Positions 20,702 through 33,709 of a DNA stretch of 64,000 nt are shown here, in pieces (position 1 is the first letter of the stretch; each line of letters opens with the position of its first letter). The position numbers were made by a program, and so were the translations under genes. Below the pieces are notes generated by a model. That model worked only from the letters and a program-made list of their open reading frames with translations, had not been told where the DNA came from and did not search any database. Source of the stretch: Phanerochaete sordida (Eukaryota > Basidiomycota > Agaricomycetes > Polyporales > Phanerochaetaceae); contig BPQB01000029.1 of assembly GCA_019973155.2 (NCBI GenBank), positions 62,001-126,000 of the forward strand, given 5' to 3'.

Positions 20702-22013
20702 TATCCACCGGCTGAGATGGAGGGTGGGCATTACTAGCAGCTCGCTCGAAGCAGCTGGCTTATGTGGACTTCACGAAATGAAATCAGCTACAACTGCGGC
20801 ACATGTTAGAAGGCATAGGCGGTGCATGCAAACGAGCACTCACTCTGTCTTCGAAGCAGAAGCTCTCTCCGGAATCGATTCCGGCCATTCCGGATCCACT
20901 CCCTCTCCCAACGTTGTATGCCTGTCAAAAATGCGCATATTGGTTTTGTCTCGCTCCTCACCTTGATCAGGCGACGCTGTGGATGGCGTCGTACGAGCCG
21001 ACGACCTCTCCTGGAGGATGCCTCCTTGTCGAGGGCGTGCAAACGCAATGCGGCAGTGATCCGCAGAGCTTTGCGGCAGATACTCGGCGGCGTGCTCTTC
21101 GCTGGACAGCCTCACGCAGGCCATGCGCCCCGAGTCTAGCCGCGCCTGGCACCCACATACCCCAGCTCCTCTCCCTAGATCCCTGGCGAAGACGCCAGGA
21201 CGCTGGCTTTCCCGAAACCAAAGCAGTGCGCCCGCGGAGCCACTAGCAGAGCCTGCAAATACTGCAACTTGTCGGATGTCTTCGAAGCAGACAAAACCCG
21301 CGAACCTCAGCGTGAAGTGGCATCGGACACGACGTCGACATGTGGGGCTTAGCAGCCCAGGCTGCTGCCGTCGAAGTTTGGAATGACGGGATACATCTCG
21401 AGCCTAGCTCATCGTGCAGGACACGCCACCGCCGCGAGGCGACACGCGAAGCGGCAGGAAAATCCGCGTCTGTCGTCGGCGACGAGAGCCGGCAACGTCC
21501 CTGCCACAAAAAATCCAGAAACTGGGACGAAAAATCGAGAAGACATGGACAAAATCACGCACACCTGCGCTCGCCGCTGCGTTCCGTGCGGGGATCTCTG
21601 TCACATGCGCGCGCCCGCCGCCCAGCCCGCCAGGCTCCGGGACATCCCACGGGGCTGCGAGGGCGCGCGGGACAGGCCGGGCTTCCGCCAGCCTGGACGA
21701 CGGAGGCGAGCGCACGTCCGGAGGTGCGAAAACCACGTGCAAGGGCAGCGCGCGGGCCTACCTCCGAGCTCGCATTCAGTCGCGAGGCGCGTTTGTCAGT
21801 GCTGCACACCGTCGTCGCCCGACCGGCCGCCGGCGGAGGCCGCGGGCTGCTCGCGGGGCGCACGCAGCGGGTAGGGTACTTGTACAATCCTCCATGCATC
21901 TATTTTGGTTTTATTACATCGGGCATTAATGAGTACAACCGCAGATACACTGTACAGCTTTCTTCTTTAATTTCTATGTCCGCCCGGGACCGGGAATGGG
22001 TGTGACGCGACGC
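20702..22013. other. Intergenic, no gene seen
   Basis: About 1.3 kb between the B1 repeats and the 3' end of GAPDH. GC-rich short frames exist on both strands without recognisable domains. Confidence 0.45.
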
Positions 22014-23397
<1,384 letters not shown>

Positions 23398-23466
23398 GTT
23401 GAGTAGAGGATGGATGTGAGGGGTTGAGAGTGAAAGCACTGGGGAGCGGGCAGACGGCGGCGACGG

Positions 23467-23474
23467 TATTTAAA
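23467..23474 (-). promoter_or_regulatory. TATA-like element of GAPDH
   Basis: TTTAAATA on the minus strand about 70 bp upstream of the GAPDH ATG at 23397. Confidence 0.45.
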
Positions 23475-25115
23475 GGTTTTCGTCATCGATTGGGTATCGG
23501 AGATTCGCCTCAAATCAATCGCGCCCCGGCATAGATCCTCTTCCCTTTTTGGTACAATCCTCGCTGCTTCTTCGCCCGTCCTCGCCGCCTCCTCCGCTCT
23601 CTCGCCCCGCCTCGCCCTGCCTACCACCGCAGCATGTCCCCGTCTTCTTCAGCTTCTTCAGCGCTGTGCACGAACCTACGAAGCAGCGACAAGACCGACA
23701 TCGCCCACCACAACCTCCGCGCTGCGCCACGCGCTTAGCACGCGCGCCGCGCCTGCGATATGCCGCCACGTCGGCCGCCCTCGCGCGATGCGCAATGCAT
23801 ATGAATCATCTCCTTACAGATCCCCGAACCCGCCAGACTGCGCCTCGCACCAGCTTCGCAAGCACCCATCTTCGCACCGGAGGCTCAAACAAACGTGCTG
23901 GATACCGCATCGCCACCGTCCGCCTCCCACGCGGATCCTGGGCGGTCCCCAAAGAACGCGCCGCGGCACTCGAGCTACCTTCCCCTGAGCGCGCGCTCGA
24001 AAACTTCGCAGAAAATCGCCCGCGAGCAACCCGGATCCTTGCCACGGCACGCGGCCGCAGGCTGTCCAGCGGACGCGCCAGCGGCGATGACCAACCCTGC
24101 GCCGCTCCCAAGCCTCGCGGTCGCGTCTTTGGGACATGACGCGAGTGTCGTATGTCGGCCGACACCGCGCTGGGGCACTACCTGCGCGGTGACGCCACGC
24201 CACGCTCGTATGACTGTGCTCGGCGCCAGGCATTTCTACACAGCGCGTATTACGCTGGCGGCACGACCGCCGCGTACCCGTGTCCCGCACGTCCGGCGGC
24301 GCTTTGTGTCAGGACGTGCTCGAAATACACATACAGTACTTCTTCTATGAAACTTCGTCTTCGTCCCCTGTCGAAGTCGAAGGGGTTCAGCCACTCCAGA
24401 GCCCTTGGCAGTCGGCCCAGGGAGTGGCTCAGGAATCTGAATAACTCTGGGAGCAAGACTGCAAACGTAAGCCGCTTTTATGGCACGAAACAGCGCCATA
24501 AATGGCAAGAGCGTCATACATTCCCCCAGATATCTTCTGCTTTCGTGAACTTCCACGCGAATTCTCCCAACGACGCCCTGAAGGGCTGGAGGCTTCGGTC
24601 TCATCGCGCCTTCACAGGAGCCCTTCGCCGCCCGGTTCTCGGCACGAGTAGCGCGCTCTGGGTCTGCCCGCGCGCGGCCTATCAGAGGCCTCCGCTGGAT
24701 GCGAGGCGTAGCCTGTCGCAGCACTCTGCCTGCGTTGTGGCAGAAGCGAGCGCGGCGTCCGTCGCCCAGCGCGCCCTGGAGCACCGGCCTCGAGCCCCAC
24801 TCGAGCCAATCTTGAGGCCTGCCGCTGCGCAGGCGTGCCATGCCGACGGAGCCAGCGACCTATCGATGAACTCTGCGCGCAATAAGGAAGGGGCGCGCCA
24901 CCGGCTTCATACGATGCGCGATAAGCCGCGCCGAGAGGTGCGCATGAACGTGCGCGGCGCACACGTTGCGGGCATCCTCTGGATGCTCTGTTGACTACGT
25001 ATTGCAGCGATACATTACAGCCAAGAACAGATACGGTACAGGCGGGAGAAGCGAAAAGGCGCGCTGTGTGGTGTCGTCTCTAACTAATGGACTTCTGAAC
25101 AGTGAAGTCCGGGTA
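23475..25115. other. Intergenic, no gene seen
   Basis: GAPDH upstream sequence followed by about 1.5 kb without a supported gene. A minus-strand frame at 24250-24456 (LPELFRFLSHSLGRLPRALE) looks protein-like but has no family I recognise. Confidence 0.4.
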
Positions 25116-25777
25116 TCACTGTGCGTCGTAGCACAAGACAGGCTGCCAGGACCCGTCAGAGACATGGCGCAGCTCAAGGAGAATCAGTTTCTCAAACGGA
25201 ATCCTGGTGACAGCCCAACCTGGCTCGGACGTCGCCACCTCCGTATGCATCTGTCTTGTCGGTGAGTACGCAAGTTGTAGCTTAGGGAGATATAGTGCCA
25301 ACCTGGTAGAAAAATCTGATAGCGTCGGCAATTTCCTTGGCCAGTATTCCCAGTGCAACAGGCCCTGGAGCATCCGAGCGTTCCGTCCCCTGGATGACGC
25401 GGTTCCAAGGCTTGTAGCCGTGCCACTGTCCAAGGTCAGCGAGTGCAGACCTTTCGTGGAAGAGTGCCAGAGCCGAACTTACCGCAAGGCGGAGGGTGAA
25501 CTTCAACTTGTCGCGGGCTGAGGTCGTCGGGCGAGCTCGATAGGCAGGTTGATCCACGTAATGACTTGCTTCAGCTTTCCAGAGGTAGGTCCCGCTGGGG
25601 AATATGATCGGCTGGCGTCTGTCGAAGTGACTGTTTGCGACATAGACCTTCTGCGGGACAACGAGGCCTGGGGCATCCTCCAAGGTCGCGAAGCTGTGGT
25701 AGGTGAACTGTGCGCCGAGCAGGTGAGCGACAAGCACAAAGCGTTTGCATTTCGCAACGTACCTCTTCGCAGTCCAT
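25116..25777 (-). CDS. Unnamed SWQPV-family protein, copy A5 (165 aa)
   Basis: Exons 25777-25763, 25707-25483, 25425-25303 and 25250-25116, all phase 0; introns 55, 57, 52 and 52-bp class. The short first exon encodes MDCEE. Blocks are PGLVVPQKVY, PIIFPSGTY, DKLKFTLRLA, then WHGYKPWNRVIQG, LAKEIADAIRFFYQ, then FEKLILLELRHVSDGSWQPV. It equals copy A3 in length and intron positions. WHGY replaces WPGY. The gene appears intact. No localisation signal is seen and function is unknown. Confidence 0.72.
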
Positions 25778-25905
25778 GGTATCGGCCTCGTTGCGAGGAG
25801 ATTAGTGGCAAAGGTAGATTCAGATGCATAGGCGAGTCCCTACGGTTTATGTAGGAACGGTGGCGTCTCCTACGGGAGGGATACCAGGTTTCGAACCATC
25901 TATGT

Positions 25906-25980
25906 ACTTGGACGGATACACATAGCTTGGACGGACATGCATAGCTTGGACGGACACGCATAGCTTGGACTGAACGCTAT
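25906..25980. repeat. Four-unit 19-bp tandem repeat
   Basis: Units of the type AGCTTGGACGGACAYGCAT repeat four times with increasing divergence at the ends. The array lies about 130 bp upstream of copy A5. Confidence 0.85.
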
Positions 25981-26381
25981 TAGATGCAGCCCGGTGAGAG
26001 CGTCGTGATTGACACGGTTAGGCCCCTGCCTGCGCGGCGAGCACGTTGGGCAGGGCTCGAGGGCGCTTTGCCGTCCGGAAAGGCGCGAGAAAGCCAAAAG
26101 AGGGTACACGGAGTCAACTTAAGCATCCAGATGGTCGCACGGACGCTTCATATGTAGCACATGAAGTTCACGACGAACCCGCTAGGTCCAACGGGTGCCA
26201 GGTTGTTATTCCCGTAGAACCGTCGAATAACCTGTATCTACACATAATAGCCCACAGAGCGCAGTATAACGATACAGAGTGATATCTTACAATGGCAGGA
26301 TAAAGAACACGTGGCGATCGTCAAGACATCGTACACGCGCATGACGCGTGTTCAGGACAATTGTTCTGCGGTTGCGCCGTT
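25981..26381. other. Intergenic, no gene seen
   Basis: About 400 bp between the 19-bp repeat array and the 3' end of the membrane protein gene. Nothing recognised. Confidence 0.4.
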
Positions 26382-27442
26382 CTAGTGTGCATGTTGATCG
26401 TCGTCCTCATCGTCTTCGCTGCGATGGTCGTGCTCGGGGTCATGTCCAATCGCAGACGCGGGACGCGATTCGCCAGAATACTGGGAGCCGCTGCTGTGCG
26501 ACGCGTGCGAGCTCGGCTTCGACGCGTACGGCGGGACGGCCTCCTCGGGTTCCTGTACGACATAGCCTACGAAGCATGTCAGACCAAGCTGACGCGATAA
26601 AGCGCGAAAGACGCACCTCGGGCCTCCGCCCACTTCTCGCCCTGGCGTCCGAAGCCCAGGCCCGACTTGTCGCTCGAGAGGCTGCCCGAGCGGGCCGCGC
26701 CCTTCTCGAAGGGGTACCCGGCGGGGCTGCGTCCGGCGTACATCGCGCTGGGCGCGGCGTTGGTGGGGAGGACATCCTGGTCCGCCTCGCGCCACGAGCG
26801 GACGTGGCGGTAGCGCTTCGCGCGCTCGCGGAAGACGAGGCCGAGGACGATGTGGAGGCAGCCGACGGAGAAGACGAGGAAGGCGGCGACGAGCATGAGC
26901 TCGGGGATGTGGTGCGAGAGCACGGCGGCGCCGAGCAGGCACTGCACGACGCCGAGCGCGCCGAGCCCGAACTCGCGCCCGAGCACCGGGAAGAAGTGCG
27001 TGAAGAGCGCCTGCGGCCAGCCCACCTCGGACAGCAGGCACACCACGACCTGCCACAGCACGAGCATCCAGTTGATCATCGCCCACGTCGCGCCTGCGGG
27101 CTGGTTCGGCACCGTGCTGTTCCTGCGGGGGTGTCAGGAGGCGCACAGTGGAGGCAGACGGGCCACGCACTCGATGTAGTCGCACTCGCCATCGTCACAG
27201 CTGGCATCCGGGTTGCCCACCATGGACGGCTCGACTTCGCCCGCGGCGATGAAAGCGTTCACAGCGCGGACATCGAAGACCACGGTCACGATTGTGCTCG
27301 CAAACAGGAGCAGGAGCGAGATGATGCTGATGGCGCGCACGGCGTTGAGGGAGAAGAAGAGGACTGCGTTGGTACTAAGTGAGCAGCCCAGAATCGGATA
27401 AGAGGCGCACGAGCACGTACTGTTGCGATTGCGGGCGTTCAT
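26382..27442 (-). CDS. Four-helix membrane protein (DUF7598-like), 306 aa
   Basis: Exons 27442-27417, 27374-27171, 27122-26617 and 26566-26382 sum to 921 nt. The first donor is ambiguous (GTGCTC gives the correct frame; GTACGT four bases earlier does not). Four hydrophobic helices are seen: AVRAISIISLLLLFASTIVT, INWMLVLWQVVVCLLSEVG, the region LGALGVVQCLLGAAVLS, and LMLVAAFLVFSVGCLHIVLG. The first two are separated by an acidic loop with a Cys pair (NPDASCDDGECDYIE). The C-terminal half is cytosolic-looking, Ser/Glu-rich and ends in an acidic His tail (EDDEDDDQHAH). The layout resembles basidiomycete DUF7598 proteins; that label is from memory and is tentative. Function unknown. Confidence 0.72.
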
Positions 27443-28499
27443 GATGTACGCGTGGAGTTCGTGGGCCTAAACGTGAGGAAAAGCTGGAAAAAATGAGCGG
27501 TGTGCCGGCACCGGTGGTAGAAGCTGAGCGAGTGGAAGTGGTGAGTGAAAGAGAAGAAAAGGGAGAGCGTCGAGCTCTATGGGCCCCAAGACAGCAGGCA
27601 ACCGCGCGGAGGATAAAGGATGAATTCGACCCGCGTGGAGACGGGCCGCTTTATATCTGCAGCGTATAATGCTTCCCAGGCCATCACTGTCCTCTTTGAC
27701 GTGCACATTTTTCGGCATCAGCGGTGCGTCGCCGTGGCGAGCGCATTGTCGAGGACAAAAGAGCATTGGTTGAGGAACAATGGCCGTCGCCTTGTTTGAC
27801 GCGTACCTGGCGTCTAGCACCACGTGCAAACGTAAACGAGCAAAAGTGGCAGCAGGCGATGCTCTTCACTTCGAGAAGAAGGAGACCGCTACAGACGAGA
27901 GTGCTACATGTAGCCAGCCGCAGTCTATTTCAATCACAGCTGCGGGACGAGAGGAAGTTGAGAAGCCCAAGCTCGTGGGACGAAGAATGGGTTTCGAAGA
28001 AATGAACAGAAAACGTCTCCGAGATCTGCAGCGAGCTCTTCGTACTTGGAATAATGGGCATCGGTGATGCTTGTCAGACGGAATAGCCGTGGTCCCAAGA
28101 CGACAGGCAGGGCGAGCAGAGGGGGCGATACAACGTTCAAGGGTCTGTGGGGTCCGAGCTAATCACCCTTCTCCCGCAGGTTTCGGGGTCCTAGCGATGA
28201 GGTCAGCGATTTACGTTCAGACTAGTGCTCAATGTCGTGCGTATAAGAGATGTTTTATATTTTCCTGTATGTGCTATACCATGAGTGCGAGAATAAAATC
28301 ATGTAAAAGCTGGGCGTAGTATGGAGGTGAGAGCTCAAACGACTGCAGAGCAGAAGACGGAGAGCATGTCGTATCTGTGACTCCCGCTCGGTGAATGCGT
28401 AGTGTACATGAAAGTGCCGCAGACAGACGAAGGGTTTACCACTTGTAGCGTTGTTCCAATGTCCTTCCAGACCAGGCGTCGATGTGTCGTCCCGCTACT
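27443..28499. other. Intergenic; one possible small ORF
   Basis: A 95-codon plus-strand frame at 27780-28067 (starting MAVALFDAYLASS, Lys/Glu-rich) has an acceptable start but no family and no neighbour support. I do not call it a gene. Nothing else was recognised. Confidence 0.35.
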
Positions 28500-29428
28500 C
28501 TAGTCGGCCTGCGGGGGCCCAGTGACTCCTCGCTCCTTGTACCATGACCTCAGCCACTTCTCCGCAGCTTCGTACTCCTGCTTCCCGGACGTGAGCAAGG
28601 GCTCGATCCTGCTTAATGCCTCCTTCGGCGTGAGCGTCGCGCCGTTCTCGTCGTCCCACATCTTGCCGTAGTGCTGGATCTTCTCGCATGTCGCCTGCAC
28701 CTTGCACACGCCGAGGGCTGCGGACGAGCCCTTGAGGAAGTGCCCGAGGTTCGAGAGTTTTAGCAGGTCTTTCGCCTCGCTGGGGGACGCAGGTCAGCAG
28801 GAGCGAGCTGTGCGGAGGACGATGACACGCACAATGCCTCTTTCATCTCCTCGAACGTGGTGCTCGCTTGGTCGAAGTACTGCCACACCATTTCCGACGA
28901 GAACTCCCATGAATCTTCGTCATCATCGAGGTCCAGGATCTGCTGGAAAGTCTCGAGGTCTATGATGGTCGAATCTGCAGCCTGGTAGAGCATTTCGTCC
29001 GCGCCGATGGGAAGGCAGGCGATCATGGGGACATCGAGGAGGTCGAGGGTGGAGTGGGCCGAGGCATCGCGCGCGATGGGAACGAGAGCATGGCAGGATC
29101 ACGTTGGACGGTGGTGCAGCGATGGATTAAGAAAAGAGAGTACGCTAGTTAGCGCATAAGGGCTGACAATCGCAGAGGCATCAGGTGCACGCACCTCAGG
29201 CTCTGGCTCGTCATCAGCTTCTGGCACGGCGGACGGGGCCTCCGACACCGCTCGCCTCGCCGCTGGTGACGCCGGGGGCGAGGATGGCGGGACAGATGCC
29301 CGACTTGACGTCGCGGCAGCGGGCCTTGCGTCTGCGACCTTGCCGTTCGGGCTGGGAGGCACGGGCGGGGCCGACTTTGGGGTATCTTCGTTCTTGCGAG
29401 GCACGGAGGGGGCGGCGACTTTGGACAT
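28500..29428 (-). CDS. YPD1: Histidine phosphotransfer protein, Ypd1/Mpr1 type
   Basis: The HPt helix bundle is clear: IIDLETFQQILDLDDDEDS, EMVWQYFDQASTTFEEM, then across a 53-bp intron (28832-28780) LLKLSNLGHFLKGSSAALG, with the phospho-acceptor His in the H-x-x-K-G-S-S motif, and KVQATCEKIQHYG. Family role: relay of phosphate from a hybrid histidine kinase to response regulators such as Ssk1 and Skn7 in osmotic and oxidative stress, in cytosol and nucleus. The 29428 ATG opens a Pro/Ser-rich N-terminus (MSKVAAPSVPRKNED) typical of basidiomycete members. The join between it and the HPt part (about 29190 to 28982) is not resolved. An open stretch with MIACLPIGADEMLYQAAD precedes IIDLE and may be coding or intronic. 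Confidence 0.82.
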
Positions 29429-30824
29429 GGCTGGCCGCGTGCTCTGGACGGGGAGACAGGGGTTGATGGAGGGTCGAGATGGAGGAGAAGAGAGAGATGG
29501 TGATACGGAGACGATAATTATTGGGGGACGTGAGCAGGACGGACGGCCGAGTGGCGATCAAAGGGGTGAATTATTGGCGAATTGACTGATAATCTGTGCC
29601 GGCCCACAGCTTCGGACCTCTCCGTCGTATCCATCCAGCTCCTCCCAGCTCCTCCTCCCGCCGCAACACCACAAGCCTAGACTGAGCCCCTCGGCAGCCT
29701 CAGCAGCTCACGCAGACATCCTCTGCAGCCAGCCTGGACAGCACACTGCGAAACATTCTCCTCGCCTGCGTGTTGCAAGATACCGGCCCTATGAGGTAAT
29801 CCTGCCGCCCGCCGGCATCCTCGATATGTTTCGCGCGCATCTCGCCCCGCCTCGAGCTCTCGCCTGTCCCTACCATCGCCACGCGGGTCCCTCCTGGTCG
29901 CTACAAGCTGCCTATTCTCACATCCACGGCCCATCCGCGCTCTAGGTTTCATTTCCCGCGGCAATTTGTAGTGCGTCCCAGGAAGTCACCGCGCCGTACC
30001 ACCCTGGTTCGTAATCTGCACGGCGGAATCACCCCCAATCCAACTGTGTCCGCAGCTCTCACAAAGTTTTTCGTGGGCCCACAGTTGTAGCGAAGCCTCG
30101 TCCCCGCAGTGCGGCATGCTGCCGATCGCGAGCCAGTCGTCACCGCTCGCTTGCGCTTGTACGCTTGCCGCCACGCAACCTTGTGGCCCTGATGCACCGC
30201 GACAGAAGCCTGTCTGCCACACCCTGACGACCGACGCTGCCGCTCGTCGCACGGCGCGGCGGCGCGGGGGATCTGCCACGGGCCCTCGCGCTTCGCATGA
30301 CCAAGTCGCTTTCGGACGGCCGTCGGGCGCGGTTTCCCTCCGCCCTAGGCCAAGCCAAGACGGGTTTATCCCGCGAGCCACGCGTTACACTTCCCAGGTG
30401 ACTGGCTCGTGCACGCTCGCAGGGCGGATGCTGTCGTCGCCGGTTGTGGCAGAACCTGTATGCAGGTCGAGGCTCGAGATCAGGCACGCTCGTCGTATGT
30501 ACGCCCACAGTGCACCACTGGGGTGGCTATGAATAGCACTGCACCTTCGAGCGGCCGCTTCTCGCGTCTCAAGAAAGCTCTGTTTGCCTTCCAGCGTGGC
30601 TCGCGTGCGCGTCGAAGAGTAATTCGAGCTTACCCCGGCCGTCAGGCGGGCGGTCGAAACGCTCGCGCGCTTCGTCACGATGCTACTCCGTCTGACTTGC
30701 CTCACTTTTGTCGCGCCATTCTGATGCGCGGCCGTCACCAGGAGATAGCGCAACGTCGAGCAAGGCAATCAGAACGTCCGGCGGGCTGTGCGTCCTATCC
30801 ACTGACGCGCTGACATATCTCGAG
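29429..30824. other. Intergenic, no gene seen
   Basis: About 1.4 kb between the HPt gene and the left arm of the inverted repeat. GC-rich, with no recognisable coding region. Confidence 0.4.
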
Positions 30825-31380
30825 GCAGCCTTCCGCTGGCAGTCCTGGCAGGCTGGGCAGTCGCGACCGATATGGCACCCTGGCGTTGCATCTGCGCACT
30901 ACGCAAGTTATAATCATTTCCATCGTGGCTGTGAGTACGATCGAGCCCTCCGGCAGTTTGCCTGTGGAGTATTGAACGCCGGAACAAGTTCGACTGGATG
31001 GCCTGTTCTTGGCCTATACGGTCACGATCACTGTTGATACGCTGGGATGCCTATCGAGCTAATCATGGCCAACAGATTTAGCTCAGAATACGTCTACTGA
31101 AGGCTGACCGTCCCGTCCGCGATGGCCTATCTCCGGGGACTCGAAAGGGTTTTGGCGGCTCCATTATAGCGGGGACCAAAGCGGCGCTTTACCCTTCTGT
31201 CAACGGCCGAATCGAACGTGGTAGGCACTTGCGCGACTGTGCGAGCATACCTATATATGAAGAGGCGCAGTAGAGCAGCTGCGGTCGACCGCAAGGCCCG
31301 ATACTCCAGGTTCTCTAGACGCCACTTCGATTCCATGGAAAGCGGACCAGAAGTAAGTAACTCACCAAGGACGACATGCA
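30825..31380 (+). repeat. Left arm of a ~0.5-kb inverted repeat
   Basis: This stretch matches the reverse complement of about 35085-35640, with blocks such as ATGGCACCCTGGCG, GCGCGACTGTGCGAGCATACC and GGACCAGAAGTAAGT. It ends in the first exon of a family member in both arms (copy A7 here, copy A6 there). Translated pieces are also similar (HYASxxHxHRGCEY), so an older upstream exon may be included. Identity is visibly well below 100%, so this is not recent. Confidence 0.8.
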
Positions 31381-31580
31381 TATATATATATATAAAGCCG
31401 CACCGTTCACCTCACTCACTGAACAAGCTTTATCCGCAGTGGCATGCCGGCATGAAGGGGGCTGACCCGGCTTGGGATACCGGTGCTATTTCCTTCGAAC
31501 GATTCGCCCTTCGTGGCTTCTACCACTGCGGCCCGATATCCTGGCAGTCCGGCTTGTGTCATCAGACAGCGTGTTTGTAA
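31335..31580 (+). pseudogene. Degenerate SWQPV-family copy A7
   Basis: A first exon 31335-31352 (MESGPE) is followed by GTAAGT and an 87-bp intron containing an (AT)n run, then exon 31440-31580 ending in TAA. The second exon aligns with the last exon of intact copies: PAWDTGAISFERFALRG against PGWAVTRIPFEKLILLE of A5, and SWQSGL in place of SWQPVL. The IPQ and WPGY exons are absent. The 52-codon remainder could still be transcribed, but I treat it as a remnant. Confidence 0.6.
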
Positions 31581-31763
31581 TCTTACTCTACACCCCCTTT
31601 GTGGTATTCAAGCATGCCGTCTCCAACAGATTCATCACTAGGAGTTTACTAAGCATGGGGGAATTAAGGTCGGCCTGCGAAGACGGATGAGTACATATTA
31701 TGTATATTCACTACGAGCTGGCGCGCTTCATTGTCTTGTTTAAATCCGGAATTTCTGTATCAC

Positions 31764-33709
31764 CTATGGTGCAGACCAAGAGATGACCGGCTGCCAGCTT
31801 GTTCTGCCTACCTGACGCAGCTCCACAAGGTGAAGGTCGCTGAAGTTGATTCGATCCAGGCGCCAGGGTTGCGCATGCTCCGATCTAGAGACGTTCACTT
31901 TCATCTCCTGCGGAAAGATCAGTTCGCGGGGTGTCAATAGGGCAAGGTCTACGCACTTCATAGAAGTTTTGAACAAGCCTTGCTACTTTCTGTACGAGGA
32001 TTTCGAGCGTCCATGAATTTGTGTAGTCCAATGCGTCGGCGCCGTTCTCATACTGCCAATCGGGGTACCCAGGCCACTGTCGCACCGGCGTCTTGAGTAT
32101 TCACACAGATATCGGCGACAGGCGGATGTGCGACTCACCAGAATACGTAGGGTAACCCGCATGTGTGTATCCGAAAGGTGAGGCATAGAGTGCGCGGCAT
32201 GGAGGTCTTGTGTGGACCCCGATAGTGCGCTCCCGAAGCTTATGCCGAGTCCGCCATCGAACCGACGGATGATGGTGCTCCTGAGACAACCGAATGCGGT
32301 ATGTGCTCCTGGGAGACGATTGAACGCGGCCTGTGCGCTCGGGGATTTGTACTCCTTCTGGGGGATGATGACCCCTGGTAGACGAAGGATAGCCCCGTCG
32401 CTATAGTCGGTGATGGAGTGCCAGGAGTGGTGGTTCAAAGGGCTTCGTTGCAACTCAGACTCGATGCGGTGAACACTAAGCTGTTGCACTTGAATGAATA
32501 CGGTGTACGATATTTGATCCCGGGGGCTACTCTTCGATTTAATGATGCCTGAAGCTGGCGTGTCGTAGGTGGCAGATGTGCCGGTATGAACTGTGATGGG
32601 CACTGAGTCAAGGCCATGTTGAATTATCTCTCTCCGCCATGCGTCCCAGTTCACGCCTATAGTCGTAGTTTCTGGAGGCAATGACAATGTCAGAGATGCC
32701 AGAGATGCCGTGATCCAGGGTGGGGACAGAAAAAAGGTAGCCGCTAAGGATGCCGATTGAGGTGCTGCTGTCAGCTCGAGTGCTCGAGTTCTTGAAATGT
32801 CTGGAAATTTGTATGGAAATGACAAAATGTAGAGTTCATTGAAGTACACTTACTGTTACCCGGAAGATACAATGCAGATGCAGATCCAAAGCCGTACCAG
32901 GAGAACAAGGAGGAGAATAAGGTATTCATGAGCCTCGCGAGCCGCAACATCTCTGAGGGATCTTGTGTGGCACATCGAGAAGATGTCAGGAGTGTGATTG
33001 GGATCTCTACGCCGCACAGGTTGGGCTGCCATGTTTGCGAGCGAACAAACTCCAGACGTGGTCTTGAAATACGACAGGTTGACCGCCGGGGAGCAACATC
33101 CACGGTGTTGAAGTCCACGTCGCGGAGTTTGCAAGACTGCACTGACCGCAGCTTATCGAGGATGCGTATTATATCTAGAGTGCTCCCAAATGTCATTTTA
33201 TTCAATGACAATATAGTATAGGAAAGACAGCTTTGAGGTAGGCATTTAGGAAGGATGGAGAATATCTGGCGGGCGGGGTTTACAATCTGGGAGACTTGAA
33301 CGTCACTAGAGCGACAGACTAGTAAGCGTTTGGTGGCGAGCTTTGTGAAGGGGTCTACTTTGTTGATGAGATGCAGCCAAGGCCTCTGGTCCATGGGTGT
33401 GGAAGGGAGGCTGATAGAAATGTCAAGAACGCGCACGCACGCGGACATTGGTTGCTCGGCGGGTACGCCTGTCTCTGCGAAGCCGATGAACGCATCAAGA
33501 TCTGCGTTCGAGCGCAGGATAAGGTGTTGGAACAGCGTCGGTCTGAGCTGTAGGGCCCAGTATTTGCATGTCAAGATGCATCGTGATAGGGCGTGTTTGT
33601 TCCCGGAATGGAGATGAGCGACTATAGCATGGATGACCTCGGCGGGGAGATACTGTGGTTCGACTTGTGTACTATCATTCTCGATACCACGAGCTAAGAT
33701 GTACGTCAT
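31764..33709 (-). CDS. F-box + SWQPV-domain fusion protein B2 (582 aa)
   Basis: Exons 33709-32854, 32767-32139, 32076-31957 and 31907-31764 sum to 1749 nt. The F-box at residues about 20-65 reads LPAEVIHAIVAHL ... CILTCKYWALQLRPTLFQHL. The middle region has short Leu-rich stretches (YTILSLNKMTFGSTLDIIRI). The unnamed domain fills the C-terminal half: PGVIIPQKEYKS, HMRVTLRIL, WPGYPDWQYENG, VQKVARLVQNFYE and SDLHLVELRQVGRTSWQPVI. The last two introns are at the same phase-0 sites as in the stand-alone copies. By F-box knowledge it should join an SCF ubiquitin ligase; a target-binding role for the C-terminal domain is inference. B1 is its close paralogue. The exon 2 acceptor was picked by frame and homology. 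Confidence 0.78.

Noticed and set aside
23549..24139. 196-codon plus-strand frame upstream of GAPDH
   Set aside because: Pro/Arg/Ser-rich low-complexity translation typical of chance frames in GC-rich DNA, and it overlaps the GAPDH promoter side.
24250..24456. Protein-like frame LPELFRFLSHSLGRLP
   Set aside because: Short, unspliced and without recognisable family; left as unexplained intergenic sequence.
27780..28067. Small 95-codon ORF
   Set aside because: No domain, no splice partners and no conserved context; length is within chance for this GC content.
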